Below are positions 8,700 through 17,605 of a stretch of DNA of 64,000 nt, piece after piece (the first letter of the stretch is position 1; each line of letters begins with the position of its first letter). This DNA is from Wolbachia endosymbiont (group A) of Rhinocyllus conicus (GTDB lineage Bacteria > Pseudomonadota > Alphaproteobacteria > Rickettsiales > Anaplasmataceae), in the NCBI RefSeq assembly GCF_947250775.1, contig NZ_OX366349.1, positions 1,240,001 through 1,304,000 on the forward strand, in the 5' to 3' direction. Below the pieces are notes generated by a model. It was given only the letters and a program-made list of their open reading frames with translations, made no database searches and had not been told where the DNA came from. Position numbers and translations under genes: made by a program.

Positions 8700-9494
8700 A
8701 TGAAAATCAGAGTTGGAGTAATAGGCTGCTTAGGCAGAATGGGCAAGAAAATACTCAATGAATTAATTACAAATGCCGAAGTGGAAATAGCAGGTGCTGT
8801 TGCCCGTTCAGGCAGTAAGTACATAGGCTTAGATATTGGACCAATTATAGGCTGCGGTTCCAATCTAGGAATTAAAATTACAAGTTCTATTAATGGCATA
8901 TTTGAGTCATCTGACGTTGTAATAGATTTTACAACTAAAGAATGTATGTTAGACTGCCTTAAAGCAGCTGTAAAATTTAAAACACCGCTAGTTAGTGGCA
9001 CAACTGGAATAGAAGGTGTCGATTTAAAAGAGTATGCTGCTGAAGTTCCAATATTATGGTCAGCAAATATGAGTGTTGGGGTTAATGTGTTGCTGAAATT
9101 GGTAAAAAAAGCTGCTGAGCTTTTAGGTAATGAATATGACGTTGAGATTTGGGAAATGCATCATAACTTAAAAAAGGATTCACCATCTGGAACAGCTATA
9201 GAACTTGGCAAAACAATTGCTAACGCTTCAAAAGTGGATTTTCAGTCCAATCAATATTTACATAGTGGTTCAAACATAAGAAAAAAGGGGGGAATAGGTT
9301 TTGCAGTATCTCGTGGAGGTGGAGTAATAGGAGATCACAGCGTGATGTTTGTTAATTCTGATGAACGGATAGAACTAAACCACAAAGCAATTGATCGCAC
9401 AACATTTGCTAGAGGAGCTGTTCAAGCAGCAGTATGGCTATATGAAAATAAAAGAGAAATTCCGGGGCTCTATTCAATGCAGGATGTGATATGA
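8700..9494 (+). CDS. dapB: 4-hydroxy-tetrahydrodipicolinate reductase
   Basis: NAD(P)H-dependent reductase of the diaminopimelate/lysine pathway, 264 aa (normal length). The N-terminal Rossmann motif is VGVIGCLGRMGK (5-16); VSGTTG is at 98-103 and the catalytic/substrate loop EMHHNLKKDSPSGTA at 152-166; C-terminal FARGAVQAAVWL fits the family. It makes the DAP precursor, consistent with retention of lipid II synthesis in Wolbachia. Its stop overlaps the start of pstB by 4 bases, so the two are cotranscribed, though functionally unrelated. Confidence 0.95.
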   Translation: MKIRVGVIGCLGRMGKKILNELITNAEVEIAGAVARSGSKYIGLDIGPIIGCGSNLGIKITSSINGIFESSDVVIDFTTKECMLDCLKAAVKFKTPLVSGTTGIEGVDLKEYAAEVPILWSANMSVGVNVLLKLVKKAAELLGNEYDVEIWEMHHNLKKDSPSGTAIELGKTIANASKVDFQSNQYLHSGSNIRKKGGIGFAVSRGGGVIGDHSVMFVNSDERIELNHKAIDRTTFARGAVQAAVWLYENKREIPGLYSMQDVI

Positions 9495-10249
9495 GCAATA
9501 CACGTGCCTCTGTTAAAGATTTAAATCTCTGGTATGGCTCTAAGCAAGTTTTATTCGATATAAATTTGAATATTTATAAAAGAAAAGTTACTACTTTTAT
9601 CGGACCATCCGGGTGCGGTAAATCAACATTTTTGCGTTGTTTTAATCGTATGAATGACTATGTACCTGGATGCAAAACTGTTGGTGAATTAGATATCGAT
9701 GGGCTGGGTGATATATATTCACGCGATATGGATGTTGTGCTACTCAGAGCAAAAGTTGGCATGGTATTTCAAAAGCCAAATCCTTTTCCAAAATCAATAT
9801 ACGACAATGTTGCTTATGGACCAAAACTGCATGTTATGGCGAAGGATAAGCAAAAATTGAATGAGATGGTGGAAAATAGTTTAACTAAAGTTGGCTTATG
9901 GGAAGAATTAAAAGACAGATTGCAAGATAGTGCACTCGATTTATCCGGTGGCCAACAACAGAGGCTATGCATCGCTCGCGCAATTGCAGTGAAGCCAACT
10001 ATTTTATTAATGGATGAACCGTGCTCCGCTCTTGATCCAATGGCAACCAATGCAATCGAAAATCTTATACAAGAGCTGAAATTAAGGTTTACTATAATTA
10101 TGGTAACTCATTCAATGAAGCAAGCTAAAAAGTTATCTGATAGTGTAATTTTCTTTCATAATGGCAGAATTGTTGAGTCTGGAAGCACTCAAGAAATATT
10201 CGAAAATGCTCAATCTCCCTTAACAAAGGAGTATATCCTGGATCATTAG
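9491..10249 (+). CDS. pstB: Phosphate ABC transporter ATP-binding protein
   Basis: ATPase of the PstSCAB phosphate importer, 252 aa, full length. Walker A GPSGCGKST (38-46), Q-loop VFQKPNPFPKSIYDNV (the NPFP segment is typical of PstB), signature LSGGQQQRL near 151, Walker B ILLMDEP near 171, and H-loop VTHS. ATG overlaps the dapB stop (ATGA). The other pst genes are not nearby, which is usual for the scattered operons of this group. Confidence 0.95.
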   Translation: MSNTRASVKDLNLWYGSKQVLFDINLNIYKRKVTTFIGPSGCGKSTFLRCFNRMNDYVPGCKTVGELDIDGLGDIYSRDMDVVLLRAKVGMVFQKPNPFPKSIYDNVAYGPKLHVMAKDKQKLNEMVENSLTKVGLWEELKDRLQDSALDLSGGQQQRLCIARAIAVKPTILLMDEPCSALDPMATNAIENLIQELKLRFTIIMVTHSMKQAKKLSDSVIFFHNGRIVESGSTQEIFENAQSPLTKEYILDH

Positions 10250-10261
10250 GTTTCTGTCATC

Positions 10262-10280
10262 AAAGTAGCTTGGCTACTTT
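10262..10280 (+). other. Perfect stem-loop after pstB
   Basis: AAAGTAGC-TTG-GCTACTTT follows the pstB stop by 12 bases. It is followed by A-rich rather than U-rich sequence, so it may be a weak terminator or an mRNA 3' stabilising hairpin. Confidence 0.35.
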
Positions 10281-10455
10281 AAAAAATGTATCCGTATGCC
10301 GTATTTGTCATTCAGCATGGTAGCGGTTGGATCATTCAAAAAATACCACTTCATTCTTTTTGCTTCTAACTTTTCTATTTTTTACTGTAAATTTTTGCAG
10401 AGTTCTCTCACATTTACTCTCTGATTACCTTTTTGTCTTGCTTTGTTTATCTGTT

Positions 10456-11541
10456 TTAACGCTCCACTAAACGGATACCCAATTGTTCAACACTGTCTAT
10501 TTCAATTTGTAAAGTGTCCTTTATAAACTTATCAGCCTGGTCTGTACTCATAAAAACTGTATGTTTATTGGGCATTAATTTTTCTATAGTGGCTCTATCT
10601 TTTTCGTCATATGTATATTTAAGAAGCACATCAATTTCTTTGTCCTTCAGATGAGATGTGCAATTATAACTATGCTTTTTGAGATTCAGAAATTTAGCAA
10701 AGCTATTACAATCATTCTCATGGTGAAAGGTTACATTTATACCTACTATTTCGTCCGTTTCTTGCAACTTTCCATCTTTAGCTATCTGTGCCTTAGCAAG
10801 CGCAACTGTAGGTTTATGGCCATAATTTGCTCCAATAATCCTTCTTATTGAGTGTTCTATTGCCATTTTTTGCACTTTGGGATTTTCATCGAACTCTTTC
10901 AAAAAATTAAGGTGTAAGTTAATATATTCAGAGTATTTCAACCTGTGTTTTTTATGTATAGTTGGTTTGCAGGGCAGTTCATTTGTAGGTGACTTATAGC
11001 TTGCAAGAAGCAACTTTTGTTCATACTGTTCATTATATTCTTTTACCCCTTTAAAATGTCTTTCATATTGAGTCAATCCATCTTTTCCTTTTTTCTCCAT
11101 CCTTTTCAAGAATTCCTCTGCTGGCTCTTGTTTAGCTGGAATAATTTTGCGTATAAACGGAATTTGTTTTTGCAAGCCAACCCAATATGGTAAGCAGACA
11201 ACTTTTGCATCTTTCGAAAATAGACCTTCTAATTTTTTCACTGCATTGTATAAGTTTGCTGATTCTGGTTTATAATGCCCACTATTATTGTCTATATAAG
11301 TTATTTTACCATTTACCACTTTTATTAAACCAGAACATAAAACTGGCCTACCACCTGCAAGAGTTGAATGACGATAAGCCCATTCGCTTTTATTAACATT
11401 AATATGTTCATGAGTGACTAGCTTTCCATCAAGCGTGATCACATAAGCTACACAACCTTTTTCTCCCTTACTAATTTTATCAGTTGTATCATATAATTTG
11501 CCTTTAAAGCCTTTTAACTTATTACCTTCTATTTCTGGCAT
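10456..11541 (-). CDS. Unknown protein with GHYKP-type motif (C-terminal piece of a frameshifted gene)
   Basis: A 361-aa reading frame with no recognised enzyme domain. Residues about 35-90 contain RHSTLAGGRPVLCSG, then a G-K-I-TYIDNNSGHYKP segment. This layout (HS..AGG.P...G, then SGHY.P) recalls, from memory, a domain of plant IQM calmodulin-binding proteins and some bacterial toxin-like proteins; it needs a profile search. The rest is basic and charged. The reading frame is open upstream of the ATG at 11541 and meets the end of the next upstream frame. A single missing A near 11598 would join both into one protein, so this is probably the distal part of a broken gene. Confidence 0.6.
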   Translation of the reverse strand: MPEIEGNKLKGFKGKLYDTTDKISKGEKGCVAYVITLDGKLVTHEHINVNKSEWAYRHSTLAGGRPVLCSGLIKVVNGKITYIDNNSGHYKPESANLYNAVKKLEGLFSKDAKVVCLPYWVGLQKQIPFIRKIIPAKQEPAEEFLKRMEKKGKDGLTQYERHFKGVKEYNEQYEQKLLLASYKSPTNELPCKPTIHKKHRLKYSEYINLHLNFLKEFDENPKVQKMAIEHSIRRIIGANYGHKPTVALAKAQIAKDGKLQETDEIVGINVTFHHENDCNSFAKFLNLKKHSYNCTSHLKDKEIDVLLKYTYDEKDRATIEKLMPNKHTVFMSTDQADKFIKDTLQIEIDSVEQLGIRLVER

Positions 11542-11585
11542 TAAGTCTATGCATAATTTTCCTTTATAAGTAATTTTAGTATGTT

Positions 11586-11885
11586 CTATTTGATCATTGG
11601 AGTAAAATACTTAACCTTTGTATTAGTTCCAGGGATTTTCCTTCCTTTAACTCCAACTTCTGAAAATAAATTATAGCGTGGAAAAAAATATGTAAATTTA
11701 CTTTCTATCCAGTGTAAAATTCTGTTTATAATACCAAAAACTTTTTTGTTACCTAAATCAATAGAGAGTTGCTGTTCTTTTGGTACTGTTTTATGATTGG
11801 ACTTTGTACCAGATTTGCCAAATTCTTTGGCAGCATATTTAAACTTTTCTAGTAAATATTCCTTACGCTCTTTTGATACTGACAT
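11586..11885 (-). CDS. N-terminal piece of the same frameshifted gene
   Basis: A 99-aa frame with a good ribosome binding site (GGTGAGG before the ATG at 11885). It is basic, with residues about 20-70 containing VFGIINRILHWIESKF. It ends in KYFTPMIK then stop. If one A is restored in CCAATG (11595-11600 on the plus strand), the frame continues as TPNDQIEHTKITYKGK into the 361-aa frame, giving a protein of about 475 aa. Either a pseudogene, a sequencing slip in a short homopolymer, or two real genes; I favour the first two. Confidence 0.55.
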   Translation of the reverse strand: MSVSKERKEYLLEKFKYAAKEFGKSGTKSNHKTVPKEQQLSIDLGNKKVFGIINRILHWIESKFTYFFPRYNLFSEVGVKGRKIPGTNTKVKYFTPMIK

Positions 11886-12041
11886 TTTTACCTCACCAAC
11901 TATTATTTTATTTTATATTATTTTAGACAAAAAGTCAATTTTTCTTAATATGTTAATAAAATGAAACTTGAGTGAGAAATATTTAAGTAATAATTTTCCG
12001 CCACAAACAATACTTTCTTTGTTTGCTAGTGCAATAGAAGT

Positions 12042-13373
12042 CTAATCTACTTTCAATTCCCCAGTATGTAAACTGCGCGGTAAGGACTCTAATTCCTTTG
12101 CAGCACTTAAACTTTTATTTTTTGCATGTATACCAAGCTTATTGAATTCTCGGGCAGCAGGAAACACCCTTGCTTCAAGCGAACCAGCAGTTTTATTATA
12201 ATGATCGACAGCACTTTTTAAGCTCCTGCGCAAATTATCAAAGTTTTCGCCCATTGTGCAAATGCGCTCATATAAAATATGACCTAGTTCACTGATTTTC
12301 TTTGCATCTTCAGCTATCATTTCTTGCTTCCATCCATATGCTATTGCTCTTAGCAACGCAATTAGAGTGATCGGTGTTGCAATGATCACTTTTTTTTCCA
12401 CTCCAATCTCTATCAAAGCAGGCTCATATTCCAGTGCTGCGCTAAAAACCCCCTCCCCTGTTAAGAAAAGCACCACAAGTTCTGGCGTATTTTCAAATTG
12501 ATTCCAATACTCTTTTTTACCCAAGTCATTTATGTGTTTTTTTATTGCCAGGGAATGATTCTTTAATTTCTCCTTTTGTATTTGCAAATCATTTTGTGAT
12601 ATAGCATCCATGTAGGAATCCAGTGGCACTTTAGCATCTATTATTATTTGCTTTCCAGATGGCATTTTGATTATTAAATCAGGACGCAATAAATTATCCT
12701 CGTTTTTATCAACCACTGACGGCTGAGTAAAAAAATCGCAATATTCAATCATTCCTGCTATTTCTACCACTCTTTTGAGTTGCATTTCACCCCACTTTCC
12801 TCTAATGTGGGGCTTTCTCAAGGCATTAGCAAGGCTGGAAGTTTGGTTCATCAGTGCTCCAATTTGCTCCTTTAAACCTTCATAGGCCCCTACCCTCTCC
12901 TTTTCTAGCTCACGTATTTCGTTATCGAATTTTTCTAATTTTTCTTTTATTGGCGTTACAACTTCGTTGATCGTTGCTTGTCTTTTTTTGAAATCGCTTT
13001 CTGTTTCTTTTAATTTACTATCAATTACTTCCTTTGCTAAGTTCAGAAAATTATTGTTATTTGTCTGCAAAGCATCAAGAGAGAGCGCTTTAAAAGTGTT
13101 TGTTAATCTCTCCTCTGCTTTTGTTAGTAATTCTATTTCCTTTTTCTTTTCCTCACGTTCTTTTTGCAGAGTTACTTCAAGCTCTGCTCTTTTGACCCTT
13201 AAATCAACTATTTCTTCATTCTTTGTAAGTAAAGTTTGCTTTGTTTCTTGAAGCTCACGCTCTAATTTACATAAATTACCCTCAAGGTTTGCTTTCTTTT
13301 CGCTCAGTTTTTTTACAATAATGTAGAAAAATAGTAATAGAGAGACAACCAGAGCTATAGAATTGAAAAGCAT
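12042..13373 (-). CDS. rmuC: DNA recombination protein RmuC
   Basis: A 443-aa protein with the full RmuC layout. It has an N-terminal membrane anchor (LFNSIALVVSLLLFFYIIV), a coiled coil (about 25-190), then the nuclease-like domain. That domain includes HIRGKWGEMQLKRVVEIAGM, LRPDLIIKMPSGKQIIIDAKVPLDSY, and VVLFLTGEGVFSAALEYEP, followed by VIIATPITLIALLRAIAYGW. RmuC limits inversions at short inverted repeats in E. coli, which is notable in a region packed with such repeats (inference). Stands alone on the minus strand. Confidence 0.93.
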   Translation of the reverse strand: MLFNSIALVVSLLLFFYIIVKKLSEKKANLEGNLCKLERELQETKQTLLTKNEEIVDLRVKRAELEVTLQKEREEKKKEIELLTKAEERLTNTFKALSLDALQTNNNNFLNLAKEVIDSKLKETESDFKKRQATINEVVTPIKEKLEKFDNEIRELEKERVGAYEGLKEQIGALMNQTSSLANALRKPHIRGKWGEMQLKRVVEIAGMIEYCDFFTQPSVVDKNEDNLLRPDLIIKMPSGKQIIIDAKVPLDSYMDAISQNDLQIQKEKLKNHSLAIKKHINDLGKKEYWNQFENTPELVVLFLTGEGVFSAALEYEPALIEIGVEKKVIIATPITLIALLRAIAYGWKQEMIAEDAKKISELGHILYERICTMGENFDNLRRSLKSAVDHYNKTAGSLEARVFPAAREFNKLGIHAKNKSLSAAKELESLPRSLHTGELKVD

Positions 13374-13533
13374 CAGAATAAAAGAACTGCGTTTACAATT
13401 CTATATGATTTTTGTGTGTATAGCTATAAGTAACGACGTCATACCGCACACAACTGTACGAATGTCTAGTTTAGTTATAAAATGTATATAAAATATTAAC
13501 CGCTGATGTCATCCCAGTGCGTGACACTGGGAT

Positions 13534-13859
13534 GGCTTTGTTGCATCGTTAGCTATGATGGATTAAAGATAAAAAAGATGGAGAATATCAGTAGCTTATT
13601 ATTCTGGTATTTATAACAAGAACGGTCAGTGAATACCTAAATTTGAGTAAAAGAAATTTCACTACCACTCACTAATCCGGCTAAAATTCAAGAATTTCAA
13701 TGCTTTAGCTATTTTCAATAGAATTAAGTTTATTAATATAAATAATAAATTACTATTCTTAAATTTGATCAGATTGATTGCAAAAAAACAAGATTTTCAA
13801 TAGGTTGCTTATAATCCTAGCTATAGTTAGCCTTTCATAAGTAGCGATGCAACAAAGCC
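13534..13859 (+). mobile_element. 326-bp MITE, copy 1
   Basis: Terminal inverted repeats GGCTTTGTTGCATCG(C/T)TA, a non-coding AT-rich interior, and a 9-bp target duplication CACTGGGAT on both sides. The 9-bp duplication and the GGCTTTGTTG ends resemble IS5-family (IS903-group) elements, so it is probably a non-autonomous derivative (inference). Inserted in a palindrome. Near-identical to copies at 16195, 26788 and 45116. Confidence 0.85.
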
Positions 13860-13933
13860 CACTGGGATCCAAATTTTTTAGACTGGATCTTATGGTCAAG
13901 CCCACAGATGTATGAACATTGTCTACCAGGAGG

Positions 13934-13970
13934 GTGTCATCCCAGTGCTTGACACTGGGATGACACAAGT
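13934..13970. repeat. Wolbachia-type palindrome (GTCATCCCAGTG family)
   Basis: TGTCATCCCAGTGCTTGACACTGGGATGACA, a near-perfect hairpin, one of many copies in the window. Other parts of the 13374-14089 gap hold MITE copy 1 and half-copies; no gene is evident. Confidence 0.8.
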
Positions 13971-14040
13971 AGGAGCTGGGATGACAACGTTCATACAGTT
14001 TGCACGGTATGACGTACTTATTTATATAGTATAATATAAA

Positions 14041-14074
14041 AAAAAGAACACCTAAAGAGGTGCTCTTTTTGAAG
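14041..14074 (-). terminator. Rho-independent terminator of the 111-aa gene
   Basis: On the minus strand GAGCACCTC-TTTAGGTGTTC forms a hairpin (with one G-U/mismatch), followed by a run of T. It sits 16 bases after the stop of the gene at 14090-14425. Confidence 0.7.
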
Positions 14075-14089
14075 AGTTTGCTACAATGA

Positions 14090-14425
14090 TTATGCATTAA
14101 CTGATAGATCATCACCAACAGTGTGTTGTTCTGCTTCTGAATTAGTAGTTTCTGAATTTGGTAACCAAGGTTGGTTTTCTTCTGCATCAAAAAACCCCTC
14201 TTCTAAAGCAGAAGGTGAGTTTGCTCCCTCTGGAATAACAATATCATTAATAGCAGTACCATTAACTTGAGATTCACTTGGTACTTGACTTCTCGGTTGA
14301 CTAGTTCCACCTGCTTGATTTGTCTTGTTACCAGACTTCCACCCTGATGAAATTTTTCTTGCAATCCACGAAATTCCCGTGTGATCAGCAATCCACTTAA
14401 AAAACTTTTTTATGTTTTTCCACAT
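14090..14425 (-). CDS. Small orphan protein, 111 aa
   Basis: Not a family I recognise. The first 35 residues are basic and amphipathic (MWKNIKKFFKWIADHTGISW); the rest is polar, Gln/Asn/Ser/Thr-rich and acidic, and looks disordered. AAGGAG lies 5-10 bases upstream of the ATG and a clear terminator follows, so it is likely expressed as a single-gene unit. Another frame covers part of the same DNA but has no such signals. Basic head plus disordered tail would suit a secreted or peripheral protein, but this is a guess. Confidence 0.6.
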   Translation of the reverse strand: MWKNIKKFFKWIADHTGISWIARKISSGWKSGNKTNQAGGTSQPRSQVPSESQVNGTAINDIVIPEGANSPSALEEGFFDAEENQPWLPNSETTNSEAEQHTVGDDLSVNA

Positions 14426-14528
14426 ATTTTACTCCTTAAATTAATAATAAATTAACTGAATTATTTCATAAATAGTATAACATGTCAACTATTTTTTACT
14501 TTAAAGAGAAAATAGACTTCTCACATTA

Positions 14529-14660
14529 TATAGCTAACCCAAGAAAGGTTTTCCTACGTCATACCGCCGCGATATCTCAGCATAGATTCCGCTAACAAGT
14601 AGCGGAATGACGAATTTTTGTTTTTCAAACTGTCGGTAAATCTAAGTCAGTTTAGCTATA
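14529..14660. repeat. Complete 132-bp TATAGCTA inverted-repeat element
   Basis: Bounded by TATAGCTAA and TTTAGCTATA, with GTCATACCGCC and the GATTCCGCTAACAAGTAGCGG hairpin inside. It is the reverse orientation of the family at 4897 and 8541. Similar ends occur near 23515, 42951, 44976 and 55930. It looks like a MITE with its own palindromic cargo. The rest of 14426-14786 contains nothing coding. Confidence 0.7.
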
Positions 14661-14786
14661 TGTGTCAAGCACTGGAATGACATCGTCGTAACATTATACC
14701 GTATTACAATGTTCGTACAGTAAGCCATAGGATGGAGCTATACAAAAAGAAGTAAAACGGCTCTAAAGATGATGCTATAGAAGTTT

Positions 14787-15986
14787 TTAGTACTTGCTCG
14801 CAACTTTCAACAATTTAATAGCACTGGTGTTTACAACCTCTCCGCCGACACGCTTAGTGACAAAAAACCTCACATAAGGTTTATTCGTATAAGGGTCTCG
14901 TAATATTCTCATTCCTCTGTTATCTACAATCTTATAAGCTTGTTTGAAATCTGCCATCGCAATTACCGGTAGCTGATTGTTTGGCACCGGTGGCATATCG
15001 GCAGATTGATATACTGGTATTCCCATTAAGGTATCTGGAGCTTCAAGCGACAAACTTGGTTGCCAAAGATATTGGCCCTCTTGAGATTTTAGCAGCCTAA
15101 TGTTCTTCAACGTACTCCTGTTCATCAAAAATGATGCATTTTTGGAATAATATTCATCCAGAGAGTAATACAATATCATTATTGAATCGCTATCTAATTT
15201 TTCAGTTTTAACTTGCTCTATTTTATTGTAGCCCTTTCCATCATCATAAGCTAAAATTCCTTTGGGTTGAAAAGTGCCATCACCCTTAATGAAGGCTTCG
15301 TTTTCTTTCTTACTAAAAGTCTCGGCAATCTTTTCCACCAGCCAACTCTCAACATCAACAAACGCATCATCGAGTAACTTTTGTGATATCTGTGGTTGAG
15401 CATATAACTCGTAAGTCGTGATAGAAATCTTTTGGATTTTAGGCGTGTCCGTATCTTTTGCAAAATCATACTTAGATTTATTGCCACCGTCCTCATCATC
15501 TACTGTTTCACTGCTCCAACCTGCACCGGCACGGTCAAAATCTTCTATAATGTAATCCAATGTTTCAGTAGAGATTCTTTGACTGGAGCATATTTGTCGC
15601 ATTGGGGACGAATCAGTTACGCGCTTGTTTATGCGTTTTACAATATGCGGAGTAACTAGATACCCTCCGATATCATTATCATCTCCACTGAGGGTTTTGT
15701 GTGATAAACCGCTTTCCATTCCCTTGCGGATATAATCAGAAAAATATTTATCACTTGTGCTAAAATCTGTATTTACTTCTGGACGTTGAGCTGCAGTTTC
15801 GATCAAGTCTAAACGCTCTTTGCAACTATCAATGGCATTATTTACCTTGCATAGCTGCTCAATCGTTGCAGAATCAGCACGCCCTTTGCTCTCAATTTCT
15901 TTTAATTTGCGATCATTTATTAATTTAAATTGCTCCCATGATGAAGCGAGTTCATTGATACGGTGAGCGATATCGGTAAGTGACAT
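14787..15986 (-). CDS. HK97-fold major capsid protein (isolated, GTA-like)
   Basis: A 399-aa phage major capsid protein. The start at 15986 is chosen because AGGAGG precedes it (MSLTDIAHRINELASSWEQF); an upstream extension runs into palindromes and is spurious. Residues 1-80 form the coiled-coil delta/scaffold region; the HK97 fold follows, with SDKYFSDYIRKGMESG, GGYLVTPHIVKRI, PMRQICSSQRIS, IAETFSKKENEAFIKGDGTFQPKGIL and LPVIAMADFKQAY. No portal, protease, terminase or tail gene is adjacent, and this is not the capsid type usually described for WO phage. Isolated HK97 capsids in Rickettsiales are known as gene-transfer-agent relics; the DUF2460 gene at 59284 fits the same origin. Confidence 0.88.
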   Translation of the reverse strand: MSLTDIAHRINELASSWEQFKLINDRKLKEIESKGRADSATIEQLCKVNNAIDSCKERLDLIETAAQRPEVNTDFSTSDKYFSDYIRKGMESGLSHKTLSGDDNDIGGYLVTPHIVKRINKRVTDSSPMRQICSSQRISTETLDYIIEDFDRAGAGWSSETVDDEDGGNKSKYDFAKDTDTPKIQKISITTYELYAQPQISQKLLDDAFVDVESWLVEKIAETFSKKENEAFIKGDGTFQPKGILAYDDGKGYNKIEQVKTEKLDSDSIMILYYSLDEYYSKNASFLMNRSTLKNIRLLKSQEGQYLWQPSLSLEAPDTLMGIPVYQSADMPPVPNNQLPVIAMADFKQAYKIVDNRGMRILRDPYTNKPYVRFFVTKRVGGEVVNTSAIKLLKVASKY

Positions 15987-16194
15987 AATAGCCTCCTTTG
16001 AAAATAAAATTAGAATGGAAATAAGGTAATAGGAATGGCACCCATAGATGTTTCCCACAGTTGTACGAATATTGCAATATGGTACATAGTAAACGATGTC
16101 ATGCCAGTGTCTGGGCACATAACTGTACGAACATTGTAGTTTGGGAGCAATTCCCTACCAGTGGGGTGTCATCCCAGTGCCCAGACACTGGGAT

Positions 16195-16520
16195 GGCTTT
16201 GTTGCATCGCTAGCTATGATGGATTAAAGATAAAAAAGATGGAGAATATCAGTAGCTTATTATTCTGGTATTTATAACAAGAACGGTCAGTGAATACCTA
16301 AATTTGAGTAAAAGAAATTTCACTACCACTCACTAATCCGGCTAAAATTCAAGAATTTCAATGCTTTAGCTATTTTCAATAGAATTAAGTTTATTAATAT
16401 AAATAATAAATTACTATTCTTAAATTTGATCAGATTGATTGCAAAAAAACAAGATTTTCAATAGGTTGCTTATAATCCTAGCTATAGTTAGCCTTTCATA
16501 AGTAGCGATGCAACAAAGCC
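16195..16520 (+). mobile_element. 326-bp MITE, copy 2
   Basis: Same length, ends and 9-bp target duplication (CACTGGGAT) as copy 1, and same orientation. It interrupts a palindrome of the CCCAGTGCCCAGACACTGGG type. Confidence 0.88.
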
Positions 16521-16710
16521 CACTGGGATCCAGCTTCTATGCAACTTAATTAAAAACGTTTGTTTTAGCGTAAGACAACTACCTTTAGCTCATCAGCTCA
16601 GTTATAAGCAAAATTTCTGGATTCCAGACTGGAATGACATCATCTGTTGTGCAATTTATCTTCAAAAATGAATATTCGTACAGTTATGTGCCCAGACACT
16701 GGCATGACAT
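16521..16710. repeat. Palindrome-flanked composite repeat
   Basis: After the MITE comes CACTGGGATCCAGC, then an AT-rich core (about 16535-16605), then CTGGATTCCAGACTGGAATGAC, the block CAATTTATCTTCAAAAATGA, GTTATGTGCCCAGACACTGG. This order recurs at 27114, 33910, 43060, 45442 and 54646. No gene lies in 15987-16900. Confidence 0.65.
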
Positions 16711-16747
16711 CATTTGTTTATCTGTTGAAAATGTAAATCGGAAAATA

Positions 16748-16770
16748 GCGTGGCACTTTGTACCACGCTT
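16748..16770 (-). terminator. Weak candidate terminator downstream of pyrF
   Basis: GCGTGG-TACAAAGTG-CCACGC on the minus strand is followed by TATTTTCC. It lies about 130 bases beyond the pyrF stop, so the assignment is tentative. Confidence 0.35.
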
Positions 16771-16900
16771 AGTGATGTAAGCTTAATCCAGTAATTAAAT
16801 TAAGCGAGGTAAAACAAAAGATAACGACAATATATAATGTTCGTTTTTTTATGTCAAGCACTTTTTTTATCTGCTTCAAACTTTTTTTTATCTGCTTCGA

Positions 16901-17569
16901 TTAGATAAGGGATTTCAATATTAATTCTGCACTACTTGCAGTTTTTGTAATGGGTCTGCCAATGACGATATAATCAGCTCCTAAATTTATTGCTTCTCTT
17001 GGTGTTGCTGTTCTTTTTTGGTCGTCATGACCTGGATCTATACGAATTCCTGGAGTAATAATTTTAAAGTCTTCACCGCATTCTCGGCGCACTTCTTGAG
17101 CTTCTAGTGCAGAGCAGACTATTCCATGGAGTCCAATCTTTTTTGCAAGTTTTGCAAGCAAAATTACCTGTGATTTTGCCTCTCTTGCTACTCCAAGCTC
17201 GTTTAAATCCTCATTGCTCATACTAGTTAGCACTGTCACTCCAATCAGCTTTATTTTTGTGCCTTGCAATACACTTAGCGCTTCTTCAAGCATTTTTGTT
17301 CCACCGCTGATGTGCAGAGTTAACATTTCAATGCTCAGAACTTTTATTACTTCAACTGTTTTAGCTACAGTGCTCGGAATATCATACAATTTCAGATCTA
17401 AAAAAATTGGTACATTGCATTTTGCAACTTCTTGCACTCCAGAGAGACCATGAGCAGCAAAAAATTCTAATCCCAGCTTTACCATGCCAACTTTATTACG
17501 TAAGGCATTAGCTAGAGAAATAGCCTTATTTAAGTCTTGTGTATCCAGTGCGCATATTATTGGGTTCAT
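16901..17569 (-). CDS. pyrF: Orotidine-5'-phosphate decarboxylase
   Basis: Last step of UMP synthesis, 222 aa, normal bacterial length. The catalytic array D-x-K-x-x-D is seen in FLDLKLYDIPSTV (Asp58, Lys60, Asp63); substrate and phosphate loops TPGIR and GADYIVIGRPI close the TIM barrel. With pyrB (40233) and pyrG (27939) the window supports de novo pyrimidine synthesis. It lies 36 bases after the coiled-coil gene on the same strand. Confidence 0.96.
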   Translation of the reverse strand: MNPIICALDTQDLNKAISLANALRNKVGMVKLGLEFFAAHGLSGVQEVAKCNVPIFLDLKLYDIPSTVAKTVEVIKVLSIEMLTLHISGGTKMLEEALSVLQGTKIKLIGVTVLTSMSNEDLNELGVAREAKSQVILLAKLAKKIGLHGIVCSALEAQEVRRECGEDFKIITPGIRIDPGHDDQKRTATPREAINLGADYIVIGRPITKTASSAELILKSLI

Positions 17570-17605
17570 TATCTTGCATAATTTTTTTTATAATAAAGCT
17601 AATTA

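Noticed and set aside
13759..14190. 143-codon minus-strand reading frame
   Set aside because: It covers the right half of a MITE and palindromes, and overlaps the better supported 111-aa gene; same peptides recur wherever the repeats occur.
14787..15986. WO prophage
   Set aside because: No other phage structural, replication or lysis genes nearby, and the capsid type fits GTA-like relics better.
15987..16118. N-terminal extension of the capsid gene (44 residues)
   Set aside because: Encoded by palindromic repeat sequence; AGGAGG marks the downstream ATG at 15986.
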